Shown here: piece after piece, positions 38,127 to 46,433 of the stretch
Position numbering within the stretch: position 1 is the stretch's first letter
How the letters are laid out: each line of letters starts with the position of its first letter
Assembly (NCBI RefSeq): GCF_036880985.1
Contig: NZ_JBAJNO010000001.1
Coordinates: 186,001-250,000 of the forward strand
DNA from: Limibacter armeniacum
GTDB lineage: Bacteria; Bacteroidota; Bacteroidia; Cytophagales; Flammeovirgaceae
Direction: 5' to 3'
DNA length: 64,000 bases
The notes under the pieces: model-generated
Told to the model about the DNA's origin: nothing
What the model saw: only the letters and a program-made list of their open reading frames with translations
Databases searched by the model: none
Made by a program: the position numbers and the translations under genes

Positions 38127-38460
38127 ATATATCCGCTAATTAACGTGAATGATGGTTTATAATGCCCTTAAATCGATGCCATTGCATGGCACGATGAAAT
38201 GCTGACATATTTAGTCCCTTCGGGAGACATGCCCTGAAAGGGCTATATACAACAGCGATGGGATTTATTCCATCGTCTGAAAGCAAGTGTTTACAGGCAT
38301 GCAAGGGCTAAATAGTGCGTTTCTAATTCATAACTCACGTTAAATAGAAGTTAAACTTGTTTTATCGACTTCGGCTACGCTCAGCCACCAATACTAGGTT
38401 CCTGAGCGTAGTCGAAGGAGATTTCTTTAGTATCCAATTCAAGGATCTATAATATAAAGT
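38124..38460 (+). repeat. Dispersed hairpin repeat, family A, copy 2, interrupted
   Basis: The left end TTTTATATATCCGCTAATT (38123-38141) matches the start of copy 3 (TTTTATAGATCCGCTAATT). The remainder resumes at about 38344 with GAAGTTAAAC, GTTTTATCGACTTCGGCT, CCTGAGCGTAGTCGAAGG, AGATTTCTTTA and an AAGGATCTATAATATAAA end. The arms CTTCGGCTACGCTCAG and CTGAGCGTAGTCGAAG pair with one mismatch. The 204-bp element at 38140-38343 splits it. Confidence 0.75.
38140..38343. repeat. 204-bp hairpin element with terminal inverted repeats, nested in family A copy 2
   Basis: The ends TTAACGTGA (38140-38148) and TCACGTTAA (38335-38343) are perfect 9-bp inverted repeats that could include a TTAA or TAA duplication. 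Internal hairpins are TGCCATTGCATGGCA (38177-38191), GTCCCTTCGGGA (38214-38225), GCCCTGAAAGGGC (38231-38243) and CGATGGGATTTATTCCATCG (38256-38275). Two of these recur in the element at 25.5 kb. No open frame of note; it looks like a non-autonomous, MITE-like element. Confidence 0.65.
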
Positions 38461-38462
38461 AA

Positions 38463-39878
38463 TCAATTATCCAGTACGGGTGTTCTTTTCTCATCCATCC
38501 GTTTCATCGCGTTGACCTCATAAACGCGCTTCAGCTGCCAAAGCGGTCTTTCCAGTGTTCCTTCCCACTCAAAAAGCAGCTTATACATTTCCCTTACTTT
38601 GTCAGGGTACTCATATGCCAAATTATTGGACTCCGAAATATCCTCCGCTATATTATACAGTTCGGCAGGTCTGTCCGGAAAACGGAGCATTTTCCAGTCT
38701 CCCTGACGTACCACTCCCCTGTTTTCCTTCTTCCAAAACAATACTTCATGAGGCACCGAGTTGTTTTCACCTGTCAGATATGGAATAAGGTCGACACCGT
38801 CCAATCCTTGGATTTCAGCCGCATTTCCTCCAGCTGCATTGACAAAAGTTGGCAACATATCCAACATGCTAACAGGTTGCTGATACACTGTTCCTGCCTT
38901 GATCACTTTTGGCAATTTGACAATACACGGTACCCTGATTCCCCCTTCCAAATGGTTGGACTTGCAGCCACTCAAAGGATAGTTGCAGGTTAAGGTACCG
39001 TCGGGACCACCATTGTCGTTGGCAAAAACCACCAAGGTGTTTTCATCCAATCCTAGTTCCTTCAGCTTACCCAGAATCTGTCCACAAGCCCTGTCCATCG
39101 CAATGGTCATGGCTGCCAACATTTTCCGTTTGCCTGTCAGCCCCTTCACTTTTTCCAAATCTTCTTTTGTCGCGTGCAGTGGTGCATGTACAGCATTGAA
39201 AGAGACATACATAAAGAATGGCTTGTTCTTGTTTCTGTCCATAAAGTCACAGGCCTCGTCAGCTAGGGCATCGGTCAGGTACTTATCAGGCTCCTGAAAA
39301 TTGCCGAATCCTCTTTCCATCCTATCTGCTGGTCTGTCAAATGCTTCCTTCTGCGAAAGTGGGAAAAAGCTTCTGGCTCCTCCTCTGAACCCATAAAATT
39401 CATCAAAACCTCTACCCAATGGGTGATACTTATCGGCATTGCCCATATGCCATTTCCCTAAAATGATAGATTGGTAACCCAGTGGTTCCAAATAGTCTGC
39501 AATGGTTTTCAGGTGAACAGGCAATCCCATTTCATCGCCTATCTTATTAGAAGAAGTACTCATATAGCCCGGCACATTGTTCTCCTCAAAACCAAACCTT
39601 TGCTGATACATTCCCGTCAGCAAACCAGCCCGTGAAGGACCGCATACCGCTGCGGTGGTATAGGCTTCCCGCATGATCATTCCCTCAGAAGCCAGCTTAT
39701 CGAGGTGCGGGGTAGGAAAGGTCTTGCTTCCCTGAAAACCGAAATCATGGTAACCAGCATCGTCCGCAAAAAGAAGTATAATGTTGGTCTTTTTCTGTGC
39801 CAAAAGTTGTCCTGTGCAAAGCATATTGAGCAGGACCGTCAAGAAGAAAATAGGTCTAATTAAAAAATTATGTTTCAT
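38463..39878 (-). CDS. Family S1 sulfatase, secreted
   Basis: The ATG at 39878 was chosen because it begins a signal peptide (MKHNFLIRPIFFLTVLLNML, cleavage near LLA-Q). The longer upstream frame only overlaps the BNR gene. The 471-residue protein has the metal-binding ILLFADDAGYHD start and the sulfatase signature CGPSRAG, with C79 converted to formylglycine. GKWHMG and FANDNGGPDG are further active-site elements. Family S1 enzymes remove ester sulfate; candidate sites are the 6-sulfate of L-galactose in porphyran or sulfate on agar galactose. The maturation enzyme is not in the window. It lies 34 bp after the BNR gene, in the same transcript. Confidence 0.88.
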   Translation of the reverse strand: MKHNFLIRPIFFLTVLLNMLCTGQLLAQKKTNIILLFADDAGYHDFGFQGSKTFPTPHLDKLASEGMIMREAYTTAAVCGPSRAGLLTGMYQQRFGFEENNVPGYMSTSSNKIGDEMGLPVHLKTIADYLEPLGYQSIILGKWHMGNADKYHPLGRGFDEFYGFRGGARSFFPLSQKEAFDRPADRMERGFGNFQEPDKYLTDALADEACDFMDRNKNKPFFMYVSFNAVHAPLHATKEDLEKVKGLTGKRKMLAAMTIAMDRACGQILGKLKELGLDENTLVVFANDNGGPDGTLTCNYPLSGCKSNHLEGGIRVPCIVKLPKVIKAGTVYQQPVSMLDMLPTFVNAAGGNAAEIQGLDGVDLIPYLTGENNSVPHEVLFWKKENRGVVRQGDWKMLRFPDRPAELYNIAEDISESNNLAYEYPDKVREMYKLLFEWEGTLERPLWQLKRVYEVNAMKRMDEKRTPVLDN

Positions 39879-39912
39879 GCCAAATGTGTGTTTTAATGCA
39901 ATCAATAATATC

Positions 39913-42474
39913 TTACTGCTCCGCCCATCCGTCTGATGTTCCTTTGAAATACCCGACTGTCCAGCCACTTCCTTTTTGTGCCATCCAGAATACATCTTCA
40001 CGGTAAGGATCAGGCTTGAAGTCCGTAATCCTATCTTGCTGACCCAAATTCTTATTGACCTTGTGCCAAGTTTTGCCGCCATCCATTGACAGGTAAGCCC
40101 CTGCATTCAACTTAGCTTCAGGTGATTTGGCTCTGATTGGCAATGCTGCACTAACCGTGATAATTTTCGGATTGATTGGAGAGGTTTCCACTTGCCAGAT
40201 ATAAGGCATGTCAAAGATTTTCTCCCATGACTTGCCATTATTGCGGCTTCTCCAAACACCTCCACCTTGGTCGGTTGCCTGCTCATTGCCGCATGCGATC
40301 AGGATATCCTTTGTGTTGCGGTCGATAAACACATTGTTGACAAAGTCGATTTCTGAAGGAATCTTGACTTCCTCCCAATGACTTCCTTTATCCTTGGTCA
40401 CAAACAATCCACCATTCTTGTCATTGACCGCTGCATACAGCATTTCAGAATGGTCAGGATGCATGGCAATCCTACGGATACTCGCATTCTTATGCAGCCC
40501 ATTGTTGCTTAACTCCCAAGTGTAACCGCCATCCATTGAACGATAGAAACCATAGTCACCTTTAGTGTGTTTTTGTGCATTTGGACCTGCTACTTCTGAG
40601 ATCATTTTACGGGTAGCACAGAAATACATATTGTCAGGATTGACAGGATCAATCAGCAGGGAGTTTTGTGCCGCCAGTCCCATCCACGGGCTATTTGCTG
40701 CCTCAAAGATGGTGGCGATATTTTCCCATGTTTTACCTCCGTCAGTGGATCTTCTCAGTTTACCTCTGTGCTCTTGTCTCCAAGACAGAAAATAGATGAT
40801 ATCAGGATTTTTGGGATGTACTGCCACAGTAGAAATCGAATGCGCTCCACCATGATTGTTCTGTCCTTCCAGTTGTTTTACTGCTACTGCTTTCTTGTCA
40901 GGATAGTTGCCAAGCGGAGCCGTTTGCCATAGTCCATGCTCTCCACTGCTTAGCAGATAACGGTCCTTGATACCCGTTTCCAGCAACATAAACCTGCCAG
41001 GAAGGTTACTGCCTCCACGACCTACCCAATGGTTGCTTCCTTTCTCTGTCTCGTTGTCATCGATCTGTTCCCAGCTTTTGCCATGATTGTCTGATGCCAT
41101 CACCTGCTGATCCAAGCAGATGTACACACGACCGTCTGCACCAATTTCAAGAAAACGGTTGCCCCACATTTCCTCTGTCACATTGATTTCCGGTTGTAGG
41201 TGAGCAAAAGTGGTATTGGCGCCTATTGGGTTATTTCTGGATTGCCAGTATGCATTGTCTTTTCCTTCGATCCAATATTTACCTGCTCTTGCCGCAGCAA
41301 TCCAAGTCTTGCCACCATCTGCCGTTTTCCATGCGCCACCCGGCAGGAAGGCTTTATCATGCTTGTTGTTTTGAGAAAGGTAAACCTCGTCCTTATTATT
41401 TGGATTTACCTGAATGCGATGAAAAATAGAGAATACCTCGTTTGGCAACTCAGGGTATTTAGCTTGAATGGTTTTTACATCTTCCTGAAACCAAAAAGCC
41501 AATGACTTCCAGTACTTGTCTTTCAATACTCGGCTACTGATCTGATTGAAATCCACCGCCAGATTACCCGTCATGCTTTGCCAGCTTTTGCCGTGGTCTG
41601 TACTTTTGAAAACCCCTCCTTTTACCTTGACCGTTTTGCCATCGCTTTCAAAAGCTGTTTGCTCCACCATATAAAGGATAAACTCCTTTGTGTTTTTATC
41701 GAAATAATAGTCCAGATCACGGGGGCGGTTGACAGGAAGTCCATCACTGCTAGGCTTCCATGACTTGCCACGGTTGGTGCTTCTGAAAACGCCTTGGTTG
41801 GTAATCGCCACTACCACTTTCCCATCGGTAGGGTCTACCACAATGCGCCCTATGTCCAAATCAGTATAATTACCTATGGTCAATTTTTCCCAGGTTCTTC
41901 CACCATCCATACTTCTGTAGATACCATCATTTTCCACATTGCTGGTCTGTCCGTTTTGGTGGCGGTGATTCTTCTTCACATTCCAAAAATCACCGGGAGC
42001 TGCAAACCAAACCTTATCGTCAGATGGATCTACGGCAAGCTCTGCAAACTTGCCTTTGAATTTTTTGATCTCTTTCCAACTTCTACCTGTGTCAATGGTA
42101 CTGTACAGCTTTCCGTTACCGCATATTGCCATTCCAAATGACGGGTGCTGATACGAAAAAGTGAACTTCCGTACCCTAGCCAAATCAAGCCCGTCCCCGT
42201 TGACATCCTTGACGGTATGCCATGTTTTGCCAGCATCCCATGAGCCATAAGTGTTGTACATATCCGGAGACATCATGATAACATTCTTGTCTGTCGGGTG
42301 GCACCAAAACTCTTCACAGTAACCTGCCATGCCTGGACCTACTTGTCTCCAGTCAATCAAGTCTGTTGTTGCAACCTGCTCAGCTTGCAGTTTGGTGAAA
42401 TATTCTTTATTCAGCTGTGCATTTGTCTCCACACAGAAAAGCAGTGACAATGCCAAAAAAGCAAATTTCTTCAT
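39913..42474 (-). CDS. BNR/Asp-box beta-propeller protein, secreted
   Basis: The start at 42474 gives a signal peptide (MKKFAFLALSLLFCVETNA). The ~850-residue protein contains many Asp-box repeats of the S-x-D-x-G-x-[ST]-W type (STIDTGRSW, RSMDGGRTW, RSTNRGKSW, KSTDHGKSW, KTADGGKTW, RSRNNGKSW, LSMDGGKTW). This implies two stacked propellers, as in VPS10/sortilin- or GH74-like proteins. Sialidase catalytic residues were not recognised. No activity is assigned. Upstream of, and co-transcribed with, a sulfatase, it may be an unrecognised glycan lyase, hydrolase or binding protein for agar/porphyran. Its upstream region contains a family A repeat and a CCCCC-type motif. Confidence 0.75.
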   Translation of the reverse strand: MKKFAFLALSLLFCVETNAQLNKEYFTKLQAEQVATTDLIDWRQVGPGMAGYCEEFWCHPTDKNVIMMSPDMYNTYGSWDAGKTWHTVKDVNGDGLDLARVRKFTFSYQHPSFGMAICGNGKLYSTIDTGRSWKEIKKFKGKFAELAVDPSDDKVWFAAPGDFWNVKKNHRHQNGQTSNVENDGIYRSMDGGRTWEKLTIGNYTDLDIGRIVVDPTDGKVVVAITNQGVFRSTNRGKSWKPSSDGLPVNRPRDLDYYFDKNTKEFILYMVEQTAFESDGKTVKVKGGVFKSTDHGKSWQSMTGNLAVDFNQISSRVLKDKYWKSLAFWFQEDVKTIQAKYPELPNEVFSIFHRIQVNPNNKDEVYLSQNNKHDKAFLPGGAWKTADGGKTWIAAARAGKYWIEGKDNAYWQSRNNPIGANTTFAHLQPEINVTEEMWGNRFLEIGADGRVYICLDQQVMASDNHGKSWEQIDDNETEKGSNHWVGRGGSNLPGRFMLLETGIKDRYLLSSGEHGLWQTAPLGNYPDKKAVAVKQLEGQNNHGGAHSISTVAVHPKNPDIIYFLSWRQEHRGKLRRSTDGGKTWENIATIFEAANSPWMGLAAQNSLLIDPVNPDNMYFCATRKMISEVAGPNAQKHTKGDYGFYRSMDGGYTWELSNNGLHKNASIRRIAMHPDHSEMLYAAVNDKNGGLFVTKDKGSHWEEVKIPSEIDFVNNVFIDRNTKDILIACGNEQATDQGGGVWRSRNNGKSWEKIFDMPYIWQVETSPINPKIITVSAALPIRAKSPEAKLNAGAYLSMDGGKTWHKVNKNLGQQDRITDFKPDPYREDVFWMAQKGSGWTVGYFKGTSDGWAEQ

Positions 42475-42516
42475 GGTGTTTATCTCTATCAAAAAGTGTT
42501 GTCCGTTCAATGTTTC

Positions 42517-42647
42517 CTCATTTTATAGATCCGCTAATTGGAAGTTAAATCCGTTTTATCGGCTTCGACTTCGCTCAGCCACCAATACTAGCTTCCTAAA
42601 CGTAGCCGAAGGAGATTTCTTTAGTCTTTAAGGATTTATAAAATGAG
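42517..42647 (+). repeat. Dispersed hairpin repeat, family A, copy 3
   Basis: This intact 131-bp copy has 16-bp terminal inverted repeats, CTCATTTTATAGATCC (42517-42532) and GGATTTATAAAATGAG (42632-42647), with one mismatch. The interior carries CGGCTTCGACTTCGCTCAG and CTAAACGTAGCCGAAGG arms. It lies between the BNR start and the CCCCC-type motif and so separates the motif from its gene by about 130 bp. Confidence 0.8.
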
Positions 42648-42674
42648 TCATTGCAAATGTAGGTTTAAAGAAGA

Positions 42675-42695
42675 AAACAGGGGGGAAAGGATTAT
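42675..42695 (-). promoter_or_regulatory. CCCCC-type upstream motif, BNR/sulfatase operon site
   Basis: Minus-strand reading TAATCCTTTCCCCCCTGTTT. It is the weakest of the same-orientation matches. It lies about 205 bp before the BNR start, or about 75 bp if the intervening repeat is discounted. Confidence 0.4.
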
Positions 42696-42737
42696 GGCGA
42701 ATAGGTGGCGTAAATTCTTATCAGGCGTAAATAAAAA

Positions 42738-42776
42738 AATACATACCACTTACTGATAGTTTCAGTGGTATGTATT
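42738..42776 (-). terminator. Terminator of the 611-residue sulfatase gene
   Basis: A perfect 13-bp stem, AATACATACCACT (42738-42750) with AGTGGTATGTATT (42764-42776), is followed on the minus strand by a T run. It lies 13 bp past the sulfatase stop. Confidence 0.85.
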
Positions 42777-42789
42777 AAGGAAAACGTCC

Positions 42790-44625
42790 CTATTTGTTTA
42801 GCCTTAGTTTATAATCGTGTGCACCTTCTGCAAAGTTGCTTCGGAAGATTTCAGTACCGTCAGCCTTCTTGCCCCACTCCACTTCTACACGACCATCGCC
42901 CAGTACAATATTCATCAGTTTCTCTTTCATTGCCATGGCGATATGCTCATACTTTTTATTGAAAGCCAAGTTATTCACCTCCCCCGGATCCTTGGATGTG
43001 TAATACAAGCCCGGATCCAGTTCCTCGTAAGAAGCATGCAATGCCCACTCCATATTTTGCCCTCTTTTCCTGTCCGGACGTGTTTGCATGGAGAACATAA
43101 AATCCTTGGTTCTGATATAGGCACGAGGTCCTGTTACCGCATGGCTTTCCCCCACTACATAATCCCTTACAGGTACTTCTTTAGCGGCAACCTTTGCCAT
43201 GTCAAACCCATCCAGGTAATCAAATTTCTGATCATTCAGTTTGGCTCCTGCAGCTGACAGAATCGTAGGCGCTATATCCACAAACTCTGTAAAATCCTTT
43301 ACCACCTTTCCTGCCGGAAATGCTTTCTTGTCTGAAGACACCACAATGATCGGGTTGTGGTTGTCAATATCCCAAGGAGTGAATTTAGATACTGCACCAT
43401 GATCATTCAGTTTCCAGCCATGATCACCACATACATAGACAATCATCCACTCTTGCTTGTTCTTCTCGCTGTATTCGATAAAGGCATCTACCGTCTGACC
43501 AATCAGCTGATCGCCATAAGCACAGAAAGCGAAATAGTCCTGTACCATTGCCTGTTTCTCAGCATCTGTAAAATTGTCGGATTCCGATACCAATACTGCC
43601 TTTTTAAGTTGAGCTGGCATCTTGTTTAACTCCTTTCTATCAAACTCAGGCACTTTGTAAGTATGCTTTCTGAAACGCGCTCTGAAATCTGCGGGAGGAA
43701 GCACTGGCGTATGAGGAAAATCAAAACCAATGTGACAGAAAAGTGGCTTAGACCTGTCAATTCCATCAAATGTACGGCTGCCAATGGTAATTTGCTTTTC
43801 CTCGTTATTTACATAATCTGTAAAGATAGAAGCATAGTAACCGTCCCTTGTCTTGCCTGCAGGCTGAGCGCTTACACCTGACAAGATTCCTGTGTTGAAC
43901 GGAGATTGTGGTCCCTTCTTCTTGTTATAATGCGCCAACAAATCATATTTTTCATAAATACTTTTTGCCGAACCTGCATACTCAGGTTTCAGTTGTTCCA
44001 ATTCTTTGGACTTGTACTCAAACTTACCGTCAGGCGTCACAAAGAATTCCACGTTTTTTAATGGCTTGTCCAGTTTTTCACCATCAAATTCATGGAACCA
44101 GTCCTTGCCCCAGTCTGTCAAGCCATCCAATCTTAATTGCTTGAAATCAATATCCGTTTGGTAAATGTCGTAAGGCTTGGCTTTTCCATTCTCCACGGTC
44201 TTGATTCTCATACCAAGCTTACCAATATGCAAAGTCTGGTATCCCAAGTCCGCCATATGTTCAGGCAAGGTAGGCTGGCTGTGTTCCGCATTGTTGTTGT
44301 AGTACTCAAACTCATACACACCCGAGCGGAAAGGATAACGTCCCATATGCATGGAAGTACGGGAAGGTGCACAACCTGCTGCCTGACAATAGGTATTGAT
44401 AAAAGTGGTCCCCATGCTCGCAAGTCTGTCCACGTTAGGAGATTCCACGTAACCAAGCGCACTTGAGTCCCGACCATGTAGCATCTTGTTGAAAGCACCA
44501 ATTGTATCATAGCGTTGATCATCTGTCAGGAGCCAAAGCACATTCGGCTGCTGTTGGGCTATCCCTTTATGGCAAAGCATCAGGAACGAAGCCATGATCA
44601 ATGACAGTATCGAAAGTTTTTTCAT
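42790..44625 (-). CDS. Family S1 sulfatase (iduronate-sulfatase-like), secreted
   Basis: A signal peptide ([23 protein letters not shown]) precedes the metal-binding [12 protein letters not shown]. The signature is GCAPSRT, with C85 as the formylglycine precursor. Other core elements are [34 protein letters not shown] and [13 protein letters not shown]. At 611 residues it is longer than the other sulfatase and belongs to a different S1 subfamily, so the pair probably attacks different sulfate positions. The start lies 105 bp after the surface glycan-binding gene, beyond a terminator. It may be read through from the SusCD operon or have its own promoter. Confidence 0.88.
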   Translation of the reverse strand: MKKLSILSLIMASFLMLCHKGIAQQQPNVLWLLTDDQRYDTIGAFNKMLHGRDSSALGYVESPNVDRLASMGTTFINTYCQAAGCAPSRTSMHMGRYPFRSGVYEFEYYNNNAEHSQPTLPEHMADLGYQTLHIGKLGMRIKTVENGKAKPYDIYQTDIDFKQLRLDGLTDWGKDWFHEFDGEKLDKPLKNVEFFVTPDGKFEYKSKELEQLKPEYAGSAKSIYEKYDLLAHYNKKKGPQSPFNTGILSGVSAQPAGKTRDGYYASIFTDYVNNEEKQITIGSRTFDGIDRSKPLFCHIGFDFPHTPVLPPADFRARFRKHTYKVPEFDRKELNKMPAQLKKAVLVSESDNFTDAEKQAMVQDYFAFCAYGDQLIGQTVDAFIEYSEKNKQEWMIVYVCGDHGWKLNDHGAVSKFTPWDIDNHNPIIVVSSDKKAFPAGKVVKDFTEFVDIAPTILSAAGAKLNDQKFDYLDGFDMAKVAAKEVPVRDYVVGESHAVTGPRAYIRTKDFMFSMQTRPDRKRGQNMEWALHASYEELDPGLYYTSKDPGEVNNLAFNKKYEHIAMAMKEKLMNIVLGDGRVEVEWGKKADGTEIFRSNFAEGAHDYKLRLNK

Positions 44626-44676
44626 CTGATTTTTATTAAAGTGTACCCCTCCAACCCCTGATTATTGAATTAAAAA

Positions 44677-44708
44677 AATCGGCTATACCCTTATGGATAT
44701 AGCCGATT
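44677..44708 (-). terminator. Terminator of the SusCD operon
   Basis: AATCGGCTATA (44677-44687) pairs perfectly with TATAGCCGATT (44698-44708), with a T run on the minus strand. It lies 22 bp past the stop of the glycan-binding lipoprotein gene. Confidence 0.85.
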
Positions 44709-44730
44709 GAAATTTATAATGGAATAGCCA

Positions 44731-46329
44731 TTACAAAGGTCTTACGTTTTTCTTCACTACTTTGAAATCATCAAAGTACATCACACCAACTCCTTTGAAT
44801 CTCATCTGAATAAACATGATTTCTGTTCTTTCAGCTTTCCACTCTTTCTCTACTGTTACCCATTCACCTCTAGGCATACCATCAATTCCTGTCCAACGTT
44901 GCTGGTTACCTCCCGGTCTCATAAACCAAGGACCAAAGTGGTTCGGACCTCCATCTGCGAAAGCAGGATTGTTAGGATCAATCCAAATCTTGAAAGTCAG
45001 GATATAAGTTTCACCAGCTACCCAATCTACCGGATGGTTACCACTGTTTGCAATTACCCAATCATCGCTAACTCCTGTCAGTTTCAAACTGGTTGTGCCT
45101 GAAGCTGCCTGCTCTGTAGAGTATTCTACAATACCTGTATTATCTGTCTTGTCAGGTTCACTTCCTTCCAGCCAGCCGGGTGCTTCAAAATCGTAAACTG
45201 CTTTATCAAACATATTGGCATCGTACTTCACCACCACCTTGTCAGCAAATGCTTTTGACTTTCTTGTATCTGTTGATTTCAGACCACCCGCATAAGATAC
45301 CGTAATGACATCATCGCTGTAAATGGTTTCAGCCAATTTCAGGTCAATAATTGTGGCATCATCCTTATTCAAGCTTACTGACTGTATTGCGACAGATGCG
45401 CCGTTCAGTGTTGCTGTAAACAGGTCTTTCGCATCAGGCGTCACCTCGTTAAACTCACCATTATACGCCACGTGAATAGTTTGGTCTTCTTGCTCCATAA
45501 GCTCACCGAACAATTCAAATGGCTTGGTTGATGGGATTACTTTCACAACAGCTGGCATTCTGTAACGGGTAGCTGCTGCAGGGATATTCTGTGCCGTTCT
45601 TCTGGCTGTCAGGAATACTCTTGATGAACCCAGTTTCTTATAAGTGATTGTTACCTCTTTCTGGTCTGAAGTAATACCAGCCGCTTCCCAAGTTCTTGAG
45701 TCAGGCTCACCTTGTGTAGTAAGGTCTAAGAAGGTCAGTGTCTCACCTGCTTCCACTCTTATGGTATCTGCCTCATTGGTATGGTCTATCACTGTACCTT
45801 TCGCATCCTTTACTTGCATCTCTACAGCAATGGTGTCATACACTTTTACCAAGAACTCCTTCTCCATTACCCAACGCCCATTTTCATAAACAGCTGGTAT
45901 GGTGTCGATACCTCTGAATGACACTGAGTCTGGAAAAGTATTGTAAAGTGTCACCGAGAATACTGAGTCTCTACCATCTGCTGTTTTTGGTGTTGGCTCT
46001 GTAAACAATACATGGATCGTATTTTCAGATGATTTCACTCCACCATTCTCCACAATAAATTGAGTGTAGGTACTGTCATGACGAGTTATGGTACCAGACA
46101 GGAATTTACCACTTTCCGGAATTGTCCAAGAGTGTTCAAGTGTACCCTGAGACAAATCTGAGAATGAAATATATTTGTCTACTGCAACCCTCATGGTATC
46201 CAGGTTGTACTGAAGCATACTTGTATACCAACCTACATCAGAAAACTGATTCGGTTCTTCCAGTTCTTCCTCACAAGCTGTCAGGAACAGCGCGAACAGA
46301 AGAGCCAATAAGATATATTTATTTTTCAT
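44731..46329 (-). CDS. Surface glycan-binding lipoprotein (SusE/SGBP-like)
   Basis: A lipobox (LFLTAC-EEE) followed by acidic residues fits outer-membrane surface export. The 532-residue chain has PKD/Ig-like modules in the first ~350 residues (SWTIPESGKFLSGT, TFLDLTTQGEPDSRTWEAAG). A C-terminal jelly roll of about 150 residues (YDFEAPGWLEG, AASGTTSLKLTG, MYFDDFKVVKK) resembles CBM4/9-type binding modules. It is the third gene of the SusC-SusD operon, the normal position of a surface glycan-binding protein. It should capture algal galactan chains for the SusCD complex. Sequence alone does not give the ligand. Confidence 0.8.
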   Translation of the reverse strand: MKNKYILLALLFALFLTACEEELEEPNQFSDVGWYTSMLQYNLDTMRVAVDKYISFSDLSQGTLEHSWTIPESGKFLSGTITRHDSTYTQFIVENGGVKSSENTIHVLFTEPTPKTADGRDSVFSVTLYNTFPDSVSFRGIDTIPAVYENGRWVMEKEFLVKVYDTIAVEMQVKDAKGTVIDHTNEADTIRVEAGETLTFLDLTTQGEPDSRTWEAAGITSDQKEVTITYKKLGSSRVFLTARRTAQNIPAAATRYRMPAVVKVIPSTKPFELFGELMEQEDQTIHVAYNGEFNEVTPDAKDLFTATLNGASVAIQSVSLNKDDATIIDLKLAETIYSDDVITVSYAGGLKSTDTRKSKAFADKVVVKYDANMFDKAVYDFEAPGWLEGSEPDKTDNTGIVEYSTEQAASGTTSLKLTGVSDDWVIANSGNHPVDWVAGETYILTFKIWIDPNNPAFADGGPNHFGPWFMRPGGNQQRWTGIDGMPRGEWVTVEKEWKAERTEIMFIQMRFKGVGVMYFDDFKVVKKNVRPL

Positions 46330-46433
46330 CGGAATGATATTTTAAATCTGTTTGTATCCTCTTAATCATTGATGTACTAAACTTAGTAACAGGTGTTATT
46401 AAAATAAGTCCATACCACCTGCCCTAATTTTGT

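Noticed and set aside
38140-38343. CRISPR-like repeat cluster
   Set aside because: The hairpins differ in sequence and are not regularly spaced with unique spacers; inverted ends point to a small mobile-type element.
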